A program made the translations under genes and the position numbers. Shown in pieces: positions 1-14,968 of a stretch of 64,000 nt of DNA; the stretch's first letter is position 1; every line of letters starts with the position of its first letter. This DNA is from Pelecanus crispus (Eukaryota; Chordata; Aves; Pelecaniformes; Pelecanidae): assembly GCF_030463565.1 (NCBI RefSeq), contig NC_134655.1:1810372-1874371 (forward strand). The letters are read 5' to 3'. Under the pieces are notes generated by a model. The model saw nothing but the letters and a program-made list of their open reading frames with translations. It was not told where the DNA came from and made no database searches.

Positions 1-3000
1 TGCAATGAGGCTCACTGGAATTACTTACTTTTCTTAGGACCTTTGGAACACATTTCACAAGCTTAAACTTCTACCTCCTCTCCTCTTCCCACTGAGCAAT
101 AACTTGCTAATGCATCACGAAAGAAAAATGCTTTTCATATGGGATCAGACTTAAAGGCCCTGGAGAGCAAAAGTATCGATCTTGTGAACTATCAGCACTC
201 AGAATTTCTACCAACTACAGCAAGCAGTGCTCAGCACCTCTTGAGACCAGACTCCAAGATTAATCGGCAACAGCAACAACAAATCTCTTTACAAAAATGA
301 GAACACTGTGCTCCGCTATCTTGGGGATGGAAGACACAAGTTCTGCAAATTCCATGACTGGACCTTGAACATAAGTAACCTGTTCCTCTCCATTCACAGG
401 CTTTTCCCCTTCCGCTAGACCTTCTCTGTCACGACTCATTGAGCTTTGGCCTAAACTCCAAATCAATAAAGCTTCTTCTACAATTTCTCTGCAGTCTAGT
501 AAAGTTCAGATGTAGCAAAATAAAGTAAATTCCTAGGACTGTTATTTTCTTCTGTTTAAAGAAGAAAAAAAAGTATTTTAAGCATGTCTGATTGCCCTTT
601 CTCTGTGAAGAGCCGGTATTTGGCAGGACCTATGATACGAGGAAGCATCAAGTGAACAAAAAATTTAACCTCATAGAGCTCCCCATCCTCTTTCTTCTGT
701 GTTATTTCCATTAATCAGAAGTGAGTGGAAAGTGTAAATATTGGTTTAGCTACTGTTTCTACACTTCCCTGCAACCTCCTACAGGCCTTCCAGAGTGCAA
801 GCTGTGCATCAATAGGCCTGACCTGCTTATTCTGGATGTGATCCTAAACTTTCCCAGAGCTCTAGAATATTCATCTCAGTGAGCAATGAAACTACTTTTC
901 AAGGAATCAGTGAATAAAGGGACACAGTAAGTGTTCTCTTTTCTAGATGGGACTGATTGGTTCATGGATCTACTGGCTGCCATCGTCCTGCTTCACTCAC
1001 AGCTTCCAGTTACGAGTCCCAGTTATACTGGTTCAGGCTTATTCTTTCCACATGCTCCTAGCATCCTTTAGGTGCAATAAAGGAGCCAGGATACACCTTT
1101 CCTCACAGGCGGCATCGCAAAGACAGCAAGTACCATTCTGACCAACAACGGACGCATCACAACGCTAACTTCAACCCCTTGCCCGACACCATCCTCTTCC
1201 GAGATGGATGAGCATGTCCTGACCACAGCCAGTGCCGCGCCCAAGCCGCAAAGTCCTCAGCCAGTTGTTGAAGCAGGTTTGATCCCATTAAGATATTCTT
1301 TACGCAAGTGGTCAAGCCGCCCGTTGTTTAGCACTCGTGCTACACTGTATATGGTTTATAACAGATGGGTCTTATTAGAGAGCCAGAAGCTACGTAGTGC
1401 GTATTCCTAATATCCCTGCCTTGATACTTGTTAATATCATTAATTCTAACTTTATGCAACAACAAATTATGTAGGACAGCTGTGCTGGCAGCATAGTAAT
1501 TTGTGTCAACCCCCTATGGTCATCTTGAAAAAAGTGATCTAGGAATGCATATGCCAAAAAAAAGACAGTGATTTTCTATTGGCACGTTTTAATGAAGGTA
1601 TCATTAACGTGGCCAGTGATTGGTATCATTTGGGTGGAACAAAAGGAGAAGCACTTCTGCTGCTTTTCATTCCGGTTGCCAGGATTCTGTAATCATATCT
1701 CAATAATGTCAATTTGCTGGCAGCATTAGCGTTGTTGAAAAGGTCCCCCCCGAACTCTTAAAGCACCTTGTATTTAGCCGTGTTCTTCAAGGGTGCAGCA
1801 ATGAGAGGAAAATACGTATTACTGCTGATCAGATAATGAGACATTCCTGGATTATGACTGTCATTCCATGCTTCAGGCTTCAGCAGATGCCATTTCACCA
1901 TGTGCTTCTTTTTGTAAGCCAGCTGTTGGGAAGCAGGGAGGTCACTGACTATTATCGGCAAAATGCTAGTTGTTTCACTTCAAGCGCAAACCTACGCATG
2001 CTGCACAATCAGGCCTGTAATAGACATTGTCCTCGGTGCAATCTGGACCGCCTGCTTTTCCAGAACAGGCTCCCAAATGCCCAAAATATCACACATTCAC
2101 GCTATTGGTAAAAGAGTTCCACTGAAAAGACAAATGGTGTCTTCGGCAACATCACGCAATTCACACACGCTACAGAAACTCAGTGCAATTAATGGTCTCC
2201 AATATACTGGGGTAGTTCTGCATCTACAGAAGTAGTCAGGTAATTTCATCAAATAGATATGAAAAGTTTGGTTTTCCTCTCATTTTAGCTGTGTAAATTA
2301 GGAGGGACTCTTGGATATGCACTGTTGTAAAAGCCTTGTGAAAGGAGAATGAAGCCCTGGAATTTTTCTTTACGCATTTGCTGATACCGAAGAAATTCAT
2401 AGCAGCTCGCACCCAGCTGCCCTCTTGACTGAACTCCCCAGGCCTGGATATAGAAAGGGCTGTGGACCAGTGGTGGTGTTTTAGTATGCTGTGACAGGAG
2501 AAGGTTTCTAGCACCTTCTGGCCTGCAGCAATGTGTTCAGTCTTCAGCTTACCCTGGAGACACCCACGAAAACCAGGGTCGCCAGGACTGGGCTGCATTG
2601 TCTGACATGGGTAATTAGGAGTCAAGTCTCCCTATGGATCACCATGTCCAGTCCCCTTACTCACAGGGTACTCATGCAATACACAGTCTCTAAGGAGTTA
2701 ACAGAGTATCTGCTTGCTTCTTCTTCACAGATGACAGGGCATAAAACACTTTCCTTGCCCTACAGCAACTCCATTTCTATACTAAAAATCCCAAAGCAAC
2801 ACCTTCAGCATACCACAGGAAGACAGACATAAGCGGATGTTGCAAGTTTACTCGTATCTTGGGTGCCATATGCCATATGGTAATATTTTGGGCTTTTTGA
2901 AAAAGCGTTGGTTTTCTACTTTTTTAATGTGTGTGAGGAAGTGTCTACCACCAAGTAATGTTACTCCATTGAGCTAGAAGCAACAGGTCCAAGTATTCCT

Positions 3001-6000
3001 GGAGAATAAACATTTTGGTCTAGATAAGGTATCGTATTATATTATATCACTTGTTCTATTCCCCTGTGATGCAACAGACACCCAGCACCCAGCTCTGCGA
3101 CCGACTGATGACACAATGTGAAAGAGGTGCTGGAAGAAACCTGATGAGTTAAATCCCACTATACCACGTCATTTTCCATTACGTTGGGTCCGATTCCACA
3201 CAGCGTGATCACATGTAGCGCAAAGCGACAAGCTGCGCTGCACTGTAGCCTAATGCAGAGTGACAAAAATACAAAACTCCCTGAAACAGATTTCAGGAAG
3301 TTGCTTGTTGGAAGGGTGAGTGGAGGAAGGTGGTAATTAGCAGATCTGCAGCTCACCATGGACTGCGTTCAGCTGTCACTCACCCACTCACGCGCTCCTG
3401 GGAACTTGCGGAAGACATTCCTGTCTCTTGGATATAGCATCCCTCCGTGTAATGTGCAAATGGGCATCTGGGAAGGAAACTCTTCCGCTTCACTGTTCCT
3501 GCAAAAGCAGAGGACTCCTTGTCCCTAGCCAAGCAACTCCAGATCTGCCCAGTGTCAGGGGGGAATTTCTCTTCATAGTTACAAATCTGAATCCCAACCA
3601 AAGATCATGCCAGATTTCAGCATCAGGGTGCCGAGTGGTCCATGGAGAGCTAACGTCATGTCATCTGACAATTTTCTGCTGGACCCATTTTCAAGTTGTT
3701 ATAGTTTGACTATATCCTTCAATTTTTCTTTTTTACTAAATTTAGTACTAGTGAGAGAACTATATATTTGATTTAACTCAAACGCTTATCTCTATTGTAC
3801 CAGTTATTCATAGAATACAGGCAAGTTAGAGTAATTCAAGCTCTCTTCTTTGCCTTGCTAATCTTACATAGTTTAGATAATGAAAGGATCATTCTGCAAA
3901 CTAAAGCTGGAAGCCCAGTTTTTGCTCTTATTTAGCTGTAGTCTTCTTTCCTAACATAAGAAATGTCAGTTCACCTTCAGTGATGGTGGAAGACTGCGTG
4001 TGGTTTTTAAGAGGACTGTCTGAAACCTTCCAATCTTATTTGTTAAATACCAACAAGTAATCCCAGAACTTGAAAGACTAGTCTACAGTCTAGATCTGGA
4101 TTCCTTAAAAAGGGAGGCCTCAAAGTATTTTCTCATCTTTGAAATACCTATGTGCACATACAAGCACACAGATACTCTCACGCAAATGGAATATATATGA
4201 AAGTAACGCACAGTTTTAGAGCACATTAAACAGTTAAGTTTCAGTAAAACCTCTGTAAAGAATCTTTTTATGTGGTGCAAAGAGGAGTCCTTATTTTTAA
4301 TTACACATCCTCTCTGCAGCAGTGATCCAGTGATTCAGAGATACACACAGATCTCCAGCCCCCTTTCATACTTTCTGATTTTCAACTAATAAGCAGGACA
4401 CTACGTCTCATGGCTAAGAAAGCTTTTGTAGCTAGAGAAAATCTAAGAGTCAGAAGTGAACTAGCACAACATCTAGGTGCAATGGATGTTGCTGCAGTGT
4501 TACCAAAACTTGTGGCCCTAATCCCAAATTCCCAAGTCTCATATCCTACGTTCTTCCTAAATTCCCAGCTCCCGGAAATTAGAAAGCAATTTTAGCAGTT
4601 GTAAAAGAAATGCCAAACCCATGAACTGAGAATGAATTAAAGGCTTGGAAATCATCAAAAAGGTACAGGTGTATTTTTGAAAATCCAATGAATTTTAAGT
4701 TGGCCTCAAGGCCTGTGAAAGGCTGGTGCTAGCGCGCTGCTATGCCGATACAAGGAGACGAAGTAAGGTTGCCGAGACCCTTGGAAGGGTACGACAGGCA
4801 GGCTGATGTCATTCCCACGTTACACAAAATGTAGGGAAAAGAAATCGAATGGTTTAGTACTCAATCTTCCTGCCTAGAGCAGGAGACCAAGACAGCACCT
4901 ACCTGGGAACACTAGAGGGAGCAAAGACAAGAAAGCAGATGAAGAGGAACGAAGGCAGGAAAGGGAAAGCCACGCCAGTTGCGGAGATCGCTTTGGAGAG
5001 AGGGAAGGGAAAGGAAGGTTTTGTGTTTCTTGTGCCTTGAGCATTCTATCAAATTTACTGAGCATAGAAACAAAAGCATGGTCCTTTCCAAACGTGTACG
5101 ACAGAAAGGGACTGGCTGGATTCTCATTTTGCACATGCTATCAAGGATTTAGGTTCTTCAGGTCAAACGGAGTCCTCACTCGCAGCCAGGTAAGCACCTT
5201 ACTGGGGGTGGCCTTGCCCAGGTTCAGCTGCTCTTCTGGAAAGGCTGGATTCCAGCTCGCTGCCCTGGGGCCGCCTCTTGAGGGCACGCAGGAACTGAAG
5301 AAAGCAGTAACACATTTTGCTGTCTCCCAGGGAGCTATGCAGACATGGCTCACGCCCAGAAGACAGATCCATCCTATCTGGTTCTTCTCTTTCATTTTCG
5401 GACTGGAACTTCCTCAAACCGCCCAAGCTCATTTTCTCACTACTTTCCTCCAGTCAAAATACAAACAGCTATACATCCCAAACATGCCTCTCTTTAAATA
5501 ATCAGAATATGACAGAGCTGCTCTTTCCACAGTTTAATTCTCTCCCTTTAAAAGTTATTAGAAGTTATTAGCACTTCAGGAGTCATTTTACAGCTTTGTG
5601 CTTTGATCCTCCGTTTCCACAAGTCAGTTCCCACTGAGCTCCTTCGTAATTTGTTTAATAGTTAATTTGTTCGGACACCATTAAAAGTATTAAGGCTCCA
5701 GGCAGTGAGGACATGCCAATTACTGTGCCAAGTGATTTAATTTTGAGGGGGACGGTAGGAAGCAGTAATTTAAACTGCTTAAAGGCTTGTACCTCTTGCC
5801 ATTGAGAAATACGAAGAGAAACTGATCTGCTCAGAAATCCTGACGATTTAAGTTCAAAGAGGTGCACTTCTAGGTCATTTATTTTGGGTGCTCAGCAGAT
5901 GCTGAGACGTGAACTGTGTCTGTGAAATACCAGCTTAAGTGGTTCCGTCATGGTGAAGCCTGCCTTAGTTTCTAATAAAACTTAAAACCACTACAACATA

Positions 6001-7989
6001 AGGTTGGAAAAACAGCCTTCTGAGAAGTGGCATTTTGACAGGATTTTTTTTAAACCATTCACTTTTGTTTGCTAGAGCTTTCCTTGCAAAGTACGGGATC
6101 TGCATCCCAACGCACTGCAGTTTTATACAAAATTTCTCAGTGTCGCTTACTATTTCAAAAATACTCTGAAAAAGTAGGTATCCAGACTTGTCTACTCTAG
6201 GTACATTCTCCTGGCGTTTAACTGATAAAGCCTTTGGAAAGGCTTTACCCCAGTCTTAGCTATACCTTATTATATTAATATATTTTTGAATTATTATTAT
6301 CAGCAGAAGTAATAATTAATTATAATGTAATATACTACATATTAACAGCTATCTATTAGTTACAGATAGTGTCACCCCACACCCTTTCAGGGAGGTGACA
6401 CTTAGACCAGCCAATTGTGTCCTTTTGTTGTAATCTTAACCCAATTTCCCCACTGCCCACAGGCTCCTTTTCCCGGTACTAATTCTACCTTTAGTAGAAC
6501 TGTGCAGCTTGGCAATATTAAAGTCAGCAAAACTCTCAAGTAGAGATTCATTTTTCAGGTTTCAAAATGCATACACTAGGGAATCCTCATAAGGTCAGCC
6601 CTGTACTAGCACCACTTTGCTGAGAGAGGATTACAGCCTCCCTTGCTGGCAAAGAGCTCCGAGGCGAATGAAACTGCACCAGGAAAGCTGTACTTTGTAC
6701 AAATATCATAAAACTACCTGCCTGAGGAAAACACGCACCACAGAAAGACGAGATTTGCTGACACACGCGCTTTGGCATCGCACATCTTTCCCTGTTCTTG
6801 AATAACAGTTATCAGAAATCTACTGTGCAGACCTGACTTTAGCTACACCAGTAAACCCACTATTTTTCCAGCAAAAATGCAACTGCGTAAGAGTTTCTAC
6901 TGGCAAAATTAAAAGGATAAAAAAAATCGTACCACGGAGTGACATGGTACACAAATACCACTTTCAAGTTAGCTGCACGTAATAGCTACACAAAAGACAT
7001 TGACAGGTTTTGAGTGGAGAGTTCAAGCATCCAGAAAATACAGTAGCATCTGGTGTGTGGATCAGTAGGAACAAAGCTTTTCAGAATAAAACCGAATGGG
7101 GGAGAAATGCTAGGGTCTGTGAAACGTAACAAGTGATAGATGCACAAATGAGCCAACAAATCTTCTTACAAGTTAACACCACCAGCACAGGTGTGACATT
7201 GCTTTTTTTGCCCCAAGGATGAGGAAACACCGTTGTGAATACACAGACTGAGGCACATGCAAACACATAAAGGCTTATGCAGATATAAGGTACATACATC
7301 TAGCACTTGGGAATAAAATTCCATTAAAGCTCCACAGCTAAACAGCAACAGAGAAGTTTTAGACCAACTGTCGGGCGGGGAACCAAACCAGAAACGGATC
7401 AAAAACTTGTCACACTTGCTATGTTTCCCAGGGTGATAGGTACTGCTGAGGAAGGAAAACTGGAAATCTGCTGCAACACACTACACACCATGTAGCAGAC
7501 CTGAAGGCAAGTGGCCAGAAATTCTACTTTAACTGTGTTCATTTATCACACAGCAGAAAGAGCACGTAGATTCACAGCGGAGATCAAACTGGAAGGCAGG
7601 ATTCAGATGTCCTCCCATCGCTCTCTTCCGAATACCCAGGCTTAGTCCAAACATTCTCTATTTTAGTCCCATTTCCTTAGGTGGTCATCTGCGTATGTCC
7701 ATCTAGAACTGTCCCACTGATAAAAACTTCTGAAGCAATTGGCCAATTCAAGCCCAATTTCAGAAAGGCTTGGAGAAAATCATGTTTCATGAAGAAAAGA
7801 GGCTGGATAGAGCAAAGAAACAGTAACAGTCTGCTTACAGCAACCTTTTACAGCAAAGAGGTTTTTGACTAAGAGAACAAAATCAGTATCAGCTCACTTG
7901 CAATACACCTGATGACTCACAGGAGTGGGGGATGAAAATGCACCCCTTGTCTTAAAAAACTATCCACAGAAATGTGGTGTAAGATTATA
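1..7989. other. Gene-free stretch, no supported feature
   Basis: No exon chain, RNA gene or recognisable repeat could be supported. Open frames up to 129 codons occur on both strands (for example minus 2,236-2,625), but they lack a matching splice pattern and have mixed, non-protein-like composition. The sequence is AT-rich with ordinary homopolymer runs. A purine-rich patch lies around 4,910-5,020. It could be intergenic or part of a long intron. Confidence 0.6.
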
Positions 7990-8009
7990 CTGTGGCTTAA
8001 ATGGCTTCG

Positions 8010-8132
8010 GGACATGGTTTAGTCTAGTCTACCCTTGATTGGCTTAGAGTAGACTTGACAGTGTTAGGTTAATGGTTGGACTGGATGATCTTAAAGGTCT
8101 CTTCCAACCTAAACGATTCTAGGATTCTATGA
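8010..8132 (+). mobile_element. CR1 LINE 3' end fragment
   Basis: The segment carries the hallmarks of an avian CR1 3' end: a GGGACATGGTTTAGT-like block, then GTTAGGTTAATGGTTGGACT, then GATGATCTTAAAGGTCTCTT, and a tail made of two near copies of the ATTCTATGA octamer-type repeat ending at 8,132. There is no poly(A), as expected for CR1. It is heavily 5'-truncated and non-coding. A short insertion around 8,022-8,055 separates the first two blocks, which suggests an old copy. The element supports an avian origin for the window. Confidence 0.88.
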
Positions 8133-8485
8133 AATGACCTCAAGTACAAGTACAGCACTGCTGACAGAACCTGATAAAACAGCAGTATGATCTCATCGTG
8201 TACTTTAAATCTCTTTCTAAAGTCCCATTTGGAGCCCTAAGGCAATACCTCTTCTATGGTGGTCAAAGTCAACATTAATTCCGCTTGTGCCTAGAAATAA
8301 GGCAAAACAGGGAAAATGTGGTTAAGAACTACTGGGATGGAACGCTACTGGCAGCACCTGAAGCATGCAACTCCCATTCAGAGCCTTTCTTAGTAACTTA
8401 CAAATATGCGTGAGAGTTTCTTTTAAATACCTACTGAAACGAGACACAGCACAGGATAACATCTCATCCTAAGAAACTCACTTTC

Positions 8486-8524
8486 TTTTTTTTTTTTTAT
8501 ATATATATGCGTGTGTGTGTGTGT
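8486..8524. repeat. Compound microsatellite T(n)-(AT)n-(GT)n
   Basis: A thymine run (8,486-8,498) is followed by a short AT repeat (8,499-8,508) and a GT repeat (8,510-8,524). It is a plain compound simple repeat and probably length-polymorphic. Confidence 0.9.
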
Positions 8525-8532
8525 ATGTATCA

Positions 8533-11500
8533 TAACAAGGTAGCACATGCAATTTGGGAGTTTCCAAAACTTATCTCTCTGGCCATATTTTCTCTTCTCT
8601 CCAGCTACAATTCCCATCCCAGAGTATGAACCGAGCACAGAGTCTTCTGCAGCAATCAAGTCTGGACTTCCAGAATCCCAGTTCCAAAGGCAGGAGATTC
8701 TCTTTGGCAAAAGCACAGGAAACATCCCACACTGCTCAAAGAACACCTTAAAAAGCATATGTACGTAGTATTTGTACACATAACGGACCAAGTTGTGTAA
8801 TGATCACTCAGTTCTCATCCTATTCTGGTAGAGATTGTCTCAGTATCACCATAATCTTGACCGGTCTAAAGCTGGTTATGTTTCCAGGATATGTTATCAT
8901 AGATGATGGAACCCATACTAGCGGAAGATAAACCTTCAACCCAACAAGTTTCACTAGCTGGACAGTGCTGTGTACTGGGCAAAACATTCTTCCTGGCTCT
9001 TCCCACTCTGATCAACTTGTCTTCCACTTCCAGGAGCAACCCTGGCGGAGCTCTTTGACCACTCAGCACCCACGATTAAATGGGAGATTCCTTAAAAACC
9101 TAAACCGCTAGTCATTGATTTTTATGCCTTACTACAGTACTACATCTAATGGTCTTTCTCAAGGAGTTAAACGTATTGCCCTCTCTTTTATGTCAAGATT
9201 ATGAGATTAAGAGAAGCTAATCAGTTTTCATTTACACTCTATGAATAAACGAAACAGAATTACTGTAAGATTACAATTTCCTTAACTAAGAGATGTCTTA
9301 AAATTTCATTTGTTTCAAAGTAAATAAGTAAAACCCACAAGTTCCTATTTACTAGACCTGTTCCCTGTAGTCAAATACGCACCTGCTCACTTCAATGATT
9401 ATCACCCATTTTTGGTATTTTGTCTTTATTTAGCATGGCAGAGCCTACACAGCTATCAGAGTGGGAGCTGGATTCTCTTCTGGCCCAAACACGATGAACA
9501 GAGCAGTTAACCACATTCTGATCACAGCATCTCTCCTGCCGGTAACGTTTGAGCCAGCAGAGCTCGGTTTGACTCTCAGATCCCACGCTGAGCTTGCAGC
9601 TGGCAATTATGAAGAACCCCAACTTTCTATTTATGAAGCAAAAATACCGGATAGAGAAGCCACTGAGAAACCACAACCATGGAACCCCATGAAGTTACCG
9701 TCAGGATCACTCGCAGACTAGAGCCACAAAACACCTCAAAGCAAACGTTTACACTTTGCTCCATAAAATACAGTGGGGAAAACAGTGGGAGGAATCTAGC
9801 AGGCCAAAAAAGATGACATTTGTGTAAATATCTGCCTCCAACCACTCAGTTCCTAACCTTGCAGGATTTCAAAGTCCATAACTTCTTTTAGCACACCAGC
9901 TGCTTCTCCTTCAGAAACGGTGACAGCAGGCAGTGTGAAAATGACATGACTTGGAGACAAACCAGTTTTATTTAAAAACAACATATATATATATTGCACG
10001 CAATATTCTAAGTTAAAAGAACATTATTGAAAATGCTAAGTCAAATATTCAGAAGTTAAGAAACCCCCGAATTAAGATCGCCTATGCAATCTTAATTTGA
10101 ATCTCTTGTGTTATGCAGCATGCTACCGCCTTTAATTACACAATCATGTATTATTTTTTTCTGCAGGACCTTTGCCTCATTCCGTAGAGGGTGGATGATT
10201 CTCAATTAATGAGCAGCTATTCAATATTTGTTGTCTTCTTGTTGTTTATTGTGCAGCCCATTTCTGATGGCTTGCCTCCACAGGGGGTTACTCAGAAACA
10301 GTTGAACAACTCCCTGATTGAATGCTTTATTACAGAAGAAGATCATTTCATCTCTGCTTAGTTTAACCCACTTCACCAAACTCAGACTCTACTCTGAGCA
10401 CATATGATTAATTTATTCACGGCTTTTCTAAGGTTCACATTACTAACACATTTTTGATGAACTTACTGTCCCAACACTTCCATTTTATCTGGACTGACTG
10501 GTGAAAAAATGATTAGAAAGTTTCTGTGCTGCAAAAGCATTCATTAATTTGGGATATCCAATTTAGAAAATGAGAGCATGCTTTTTGTAGAGTGCTTAGC
10601 ATTATATGGTGCTTTAAATGCTGAAAACTCAGGTCGAGCTGCAGCTCTAAGTATATGGTACTGCTGCGGATCAGATATTGCCTCAAACTGAGTATCGAGA
10701 AAATGAGGAACATTCAGCTAATGAACACTTCAAAAAGGCTTCATTTGCAGCAACTTGGCATTAGAATCTCAGTAGTAAAGGCAGAAATTAAATCAAGTTT
10801 TCCAAGGCTGCATTTAGCTGTGTTAACAATGAGACCTAGTGACATGGTTATCAACAGAACAAGCAGTGCAAATGCACCCAGATCCACGGCCCCAAAAGAC
10901 GCCAAGCGCCAGACCAGAAAGATAGGGAGAAGACAGGGAGAAGCACCTACAGTTACCAGGGTGAGGGGACTCATTACTCTCCTCCCATCAAAACCAATGT
11001 CAGACATATGCTTGTACATCAGCTACCCTGTTGAGAACACCTCCGTTTTTCCTGCACCTTAAATCATTGTTTGGTATGTATTTTCAAACTTCTGCAACCA
11101 CTGAAGCTGTGTAGGAAAGTCAAAGACCTTTTCACAACCTACAACTCATAGGTTGTACTGCACTTAAAACTTGGCCAAATTCAGGTAAATTTTAGTAAAG
11201 AGGAAAAAAAAATACTAATGGTGACAAATTTCACCACTCCCATCAGCTTTTAGTTCCACGTCAGGACTAGAAGCACTAATACCTTAGAGGGAAAGACCTA
11301 AAAACCCCAAGACATACACAGCTGACACAGCATTACATGTTTTGCAAATTGTCGCCAAACAATTGCAAATGAAAAACAGAGCTTAAGCAAAAAGCTTGAG
11401 GAAACCTCAGGAACAGAAGAGTTCACTGATGATAATTAGTCAAGTGATATGAGGTCTTGCACTCAAATGGATGATGCTTTTCTGTTTGTACATCTGCCTC

Positions 11501-14500
11501 CAGGCATCAATGTACAGAACCGTATCGCCCCTGGCAGAAATCAGGAAAGCAGCAGGGTACAGCGCAGGGTTACAAAGAAGCCCATGGTGCGGCACAGAAG
11601 AATAAGGGACGCTGACTTAGTGGGAATGAGAGTTAAGGGAGAAGAGGAGGTATACAGATCTTTTGGCATGCGAAGAGAGAGCAGAGACGGATGCACAGGA
11701 AAGCAGAAAACCCAGGGTTTGTGGTTGCAGACTGTCCCTGAAGTGCAAGAAGAGAGAATGGGCTGGGAAGGTGGCGCACAGATACGGGGGGCAGAAGCAT
11801 CCAACAGGAACAGCTAGTTCAGGCTTCAAAAGAAATTATGCAAGTGCCTAGAAAACAAACACACAGCTGCCCTCCGGAAACCTAAGACAATGAAGGTGTT
11901 TTCAGCCCTCTTTGCACCTTCTTAAATCTGGACTCCTCTCAGGCTAGTGCGACCAGCACGACCACTGAAGCGCTGTGTGCCCATCAGCACACAGCACCTT
12001 ACACTGGAGACTGGCCGCGATTTTACAAGCTTCTCCTGTCTGAAGTAAGCCAAAACGTTAACCCTGTTCTGTGTCCTAATGTGATGGCAGAAGCAAGATA
12101 AAAAGATGGAAAAGTGGGGTTTGTAGTGACCAGTTTACTCCCTTTTCCAGCAGTCCCATCCCAGAAAGCAGCTCTCTGCAGAAGAGCCCAGCTGCGATGC
12201 CTCCCGGCGGGGCTTCCAGGCAATCTCCGCAGGAAGGCGGGCAGCCGCTGCAGTTTCCCTATTGAAAGAAAATGAGAGAGACTGTTAACCTTAGGTCTGC
12301 CAACTGTTGAACAGGGCCTTCTTATGCTCCGAAAGCTGCTGTATTTCCATTACACTTAAAAGAGTACACATCCATTTCATGAATGGGAGATATTGTCCAG
12401 AGACATGATTGGTGTTTAAATTTAACCAGCGCTCTACATAAGGCAAGAGAGCCAACAAAAGAAAATTCAAGAAATGACGAGGTTGCTGCTGGCAGAGATC
12501 TATTCTGGGATTACTCGGGGTCATTTCAAAGAACAGGTCAGCTTCTGTAACAGTTCTGACCTTTGCGATACAGCAGTGTAAAACAAGATGTACCTATCCT
12601 ACGTGCATTAGAATGCCCTTACTATATTTATATCACATTTCCAGAATGTTCATTATTTGATTCAAGCTGGTTTGAGGACATTTTTGATCTGGTAAAAGAA
12701 ACACACTGGCTCTCTAGCCACTAACGCTAGGACTAGAATTTTATGTAGATATACACAGAAGGAGTTGACCTCAGTGGAAAAGTCTAGATTTATATTGTTG
12801 TTGCTGAACCAGAATTTATTCCTCACCTAGCAGACATAAAACCAGAACTGTTTCGTGGTAAGAAAACAAAAGTCGCTATACTAGATCAAACATGTTGTCT
12901 GTGCAGCCCAGTGTTCTGACACTGGTCAGTCCCAGATGCTTTTAAAAATGCTTTTACACTTACAGAGAAAAATTAATACAAGAAATCTGCCCAAAAGGGA
13001 ATTTCCTCTTTACATGCGCTAAGTAGTGTGTGCCTTACAACTGGAGGCCACAATAAAACCATATTGCCTATAATTATGGATGCTCTCATTCCCACATGAA
13101 TGCTGACACCTTTACTGAAATCCTTCAAGGCTTTCAATCTCAGTGCGCACTTGCAGCAATGAATTCTACGGGAGAATAATGTGCTACATACAGAAGCATT
13201 TCCTTCCATTAATATTATCTGTAATGCCTTTCAATTTCACTGAATTTCTCCTTACTCTCAAAAAATGGCAGAGATTAATTAGGAATTTCTGACTTAGTTC
13301 CTCAGTTTTATTGATTTTACATACGCCTTCCATACCCCCCTTGCCTGCCTTCTTTTTGGAATAAAGAATTCAGGGACTGTCAGTCGTCTTCATTTCATAG
13401 ACACCCATGTACAATGCTAGTGGAACAGCCTGATTAATTCCCACCAGCAATGCCCCTGAAATATCAAAACTCATTCCATGTTTCATGATCAGGCTGCATT
13501 CAATTAAAATTAGTGATACTGATAGATGTAGCAGCAGTATTAGGGTAAGCCGTTTTTACATTATGTACTCATCCTGGAACAGACTATTAACTGATTTTTT
13601 GACTAAGTAAATTTTCTCTCTCCTAAAAAAATCAAATCTTCTGGTTAGGATTGAAGAGAACACCACCACCACACAAGCACTGAAACTTTTTGCATAATGT
13701 GATTCCATTTCATTGTGTTTGGCTATAAATTTTGCTCTTCCCCTGCAGTCAGTGTTAATAACTTTATCAAATGAAGAGGAATTTGATGGCCCAGCTTTGA
13801 TGAGAAACTTTGCTTTTAATAATTCTTTTTTTAATGCATGCCTGCTCAGTTCTAAATAAGGAAAGCCACATTCCTTTTTCACTGCGCCAAGGTGAAATGG
13901 TGACCCATTACACGTAATGGGCTTGTTTCAATCTCTACATAATGAGAATAGCACCTTGACAACAATATAGGCATTGAAGATAGAAGAGGTGAAAACATTA
14001 CCTTGGGAGTAATCTCCCTGTATCGCATACCCACGCTACAGTGGTATCTGATGTGCTTTAATTTGTCACTGTTTGTAGTCTAAATTTCTAAGAGAAAGGA
14101 CAATCTGGAAGCGTGAAAAATTACTAATTATAACATTTAAAATAGAAGCAGCAATGGAAATGTCAACAATCTGACGGGGACATCAGAGATTTTTGCAATG
14201 ATGAATAAGGAACATTTCACTGCAGACTGGGAGAGAAGCTTTGGGCCATTTTTCAAAGCTTGAAGAACTTCTCAAGGAGTTACAAATGTTCATTTTGCTC
14301 CTAGCCCGTCAATTACTGTCAGAACGTACTGTGGTCTTACTAACAGCTCCCATGAACTTCAAATAGTATTCATTGTCAAGAGATCATAAGCACACAGATA
14401 CTTCGGTCTAAGTCCTACTGAAATCAATGGGGAGTTGGGCATTTGTATGCCACTGCTGATTGGATCTGCGGGCTTAACCGTGATATCAAGTTATTTACTG

Positions 14501-14910
14501 AACCACTGATTTTCTAGGAAGTATAAGTTTTCCTGGAGGAGATAGGGCTATACCATATAAATACTGTTCCTGTAGTTGGTCAACAGTCCTCTGACACAGC
14601 CGTAATCTTCAAACTGACTGATACAGTTTGTGACCAGTTACGAGCCTTGAAATAGAGAAGATTCAGGAAGTGGCAAATTGGAGACCATGAGAAATTTTAG
14701 TGTATTAGTCATACTCGATTAAGAACAAGTATTTGAAAAAAAAGATTCAATGTAGCATAAAAATATATTGGAACATTTTCAGACATTCCTTATTGGCTTG
14801 CTTACGAGTTCACAGGCAAAATGTTGGGGAGAGTTAAATATAAACAAAAATGGAGGAAAAACTACCCTTGCACTAATACAGACTGGCAGAAATTTGTATT
14901 CCCAGGTCTT
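8533..14910. other. Gene-free stretch
   Basis: Nothing in this stretch could be supported as a gene. A short AT dinucleotide run sits at about 9,983-9,996. The region 10,655-11,062 is open on both strands (see findings) but no splice sites or family could be tied to it. A short block near 14,400-14,430 (TACTGAAATCAATGGGGA) resembles ancient sauropsid repeat sequence, too short to name. Confidence 0.5.
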
Positions 14911-14968
14911 TGCATATGTATATGTACGCATATATATACATATGTATGTACACACACATTATATATAG
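14911..14968. repeat. AT/GT-rich simple repeat
   Basis: Alternating purine-pyrimidine sequence made of ATATGT, ATATAT and ACACAC blocks. It is a degenerate microsatellite. Short open frames that cross it have Y/I/C/T-rich translations that merely reflect the repeat. Confidence 0.85.

Noticed and set aside
2236..2625. 129-codon minus-strand frame
   Set aside because: No supporting splice sites, no start context and no recognisable protein pattern; expected by chance in a window of this size.
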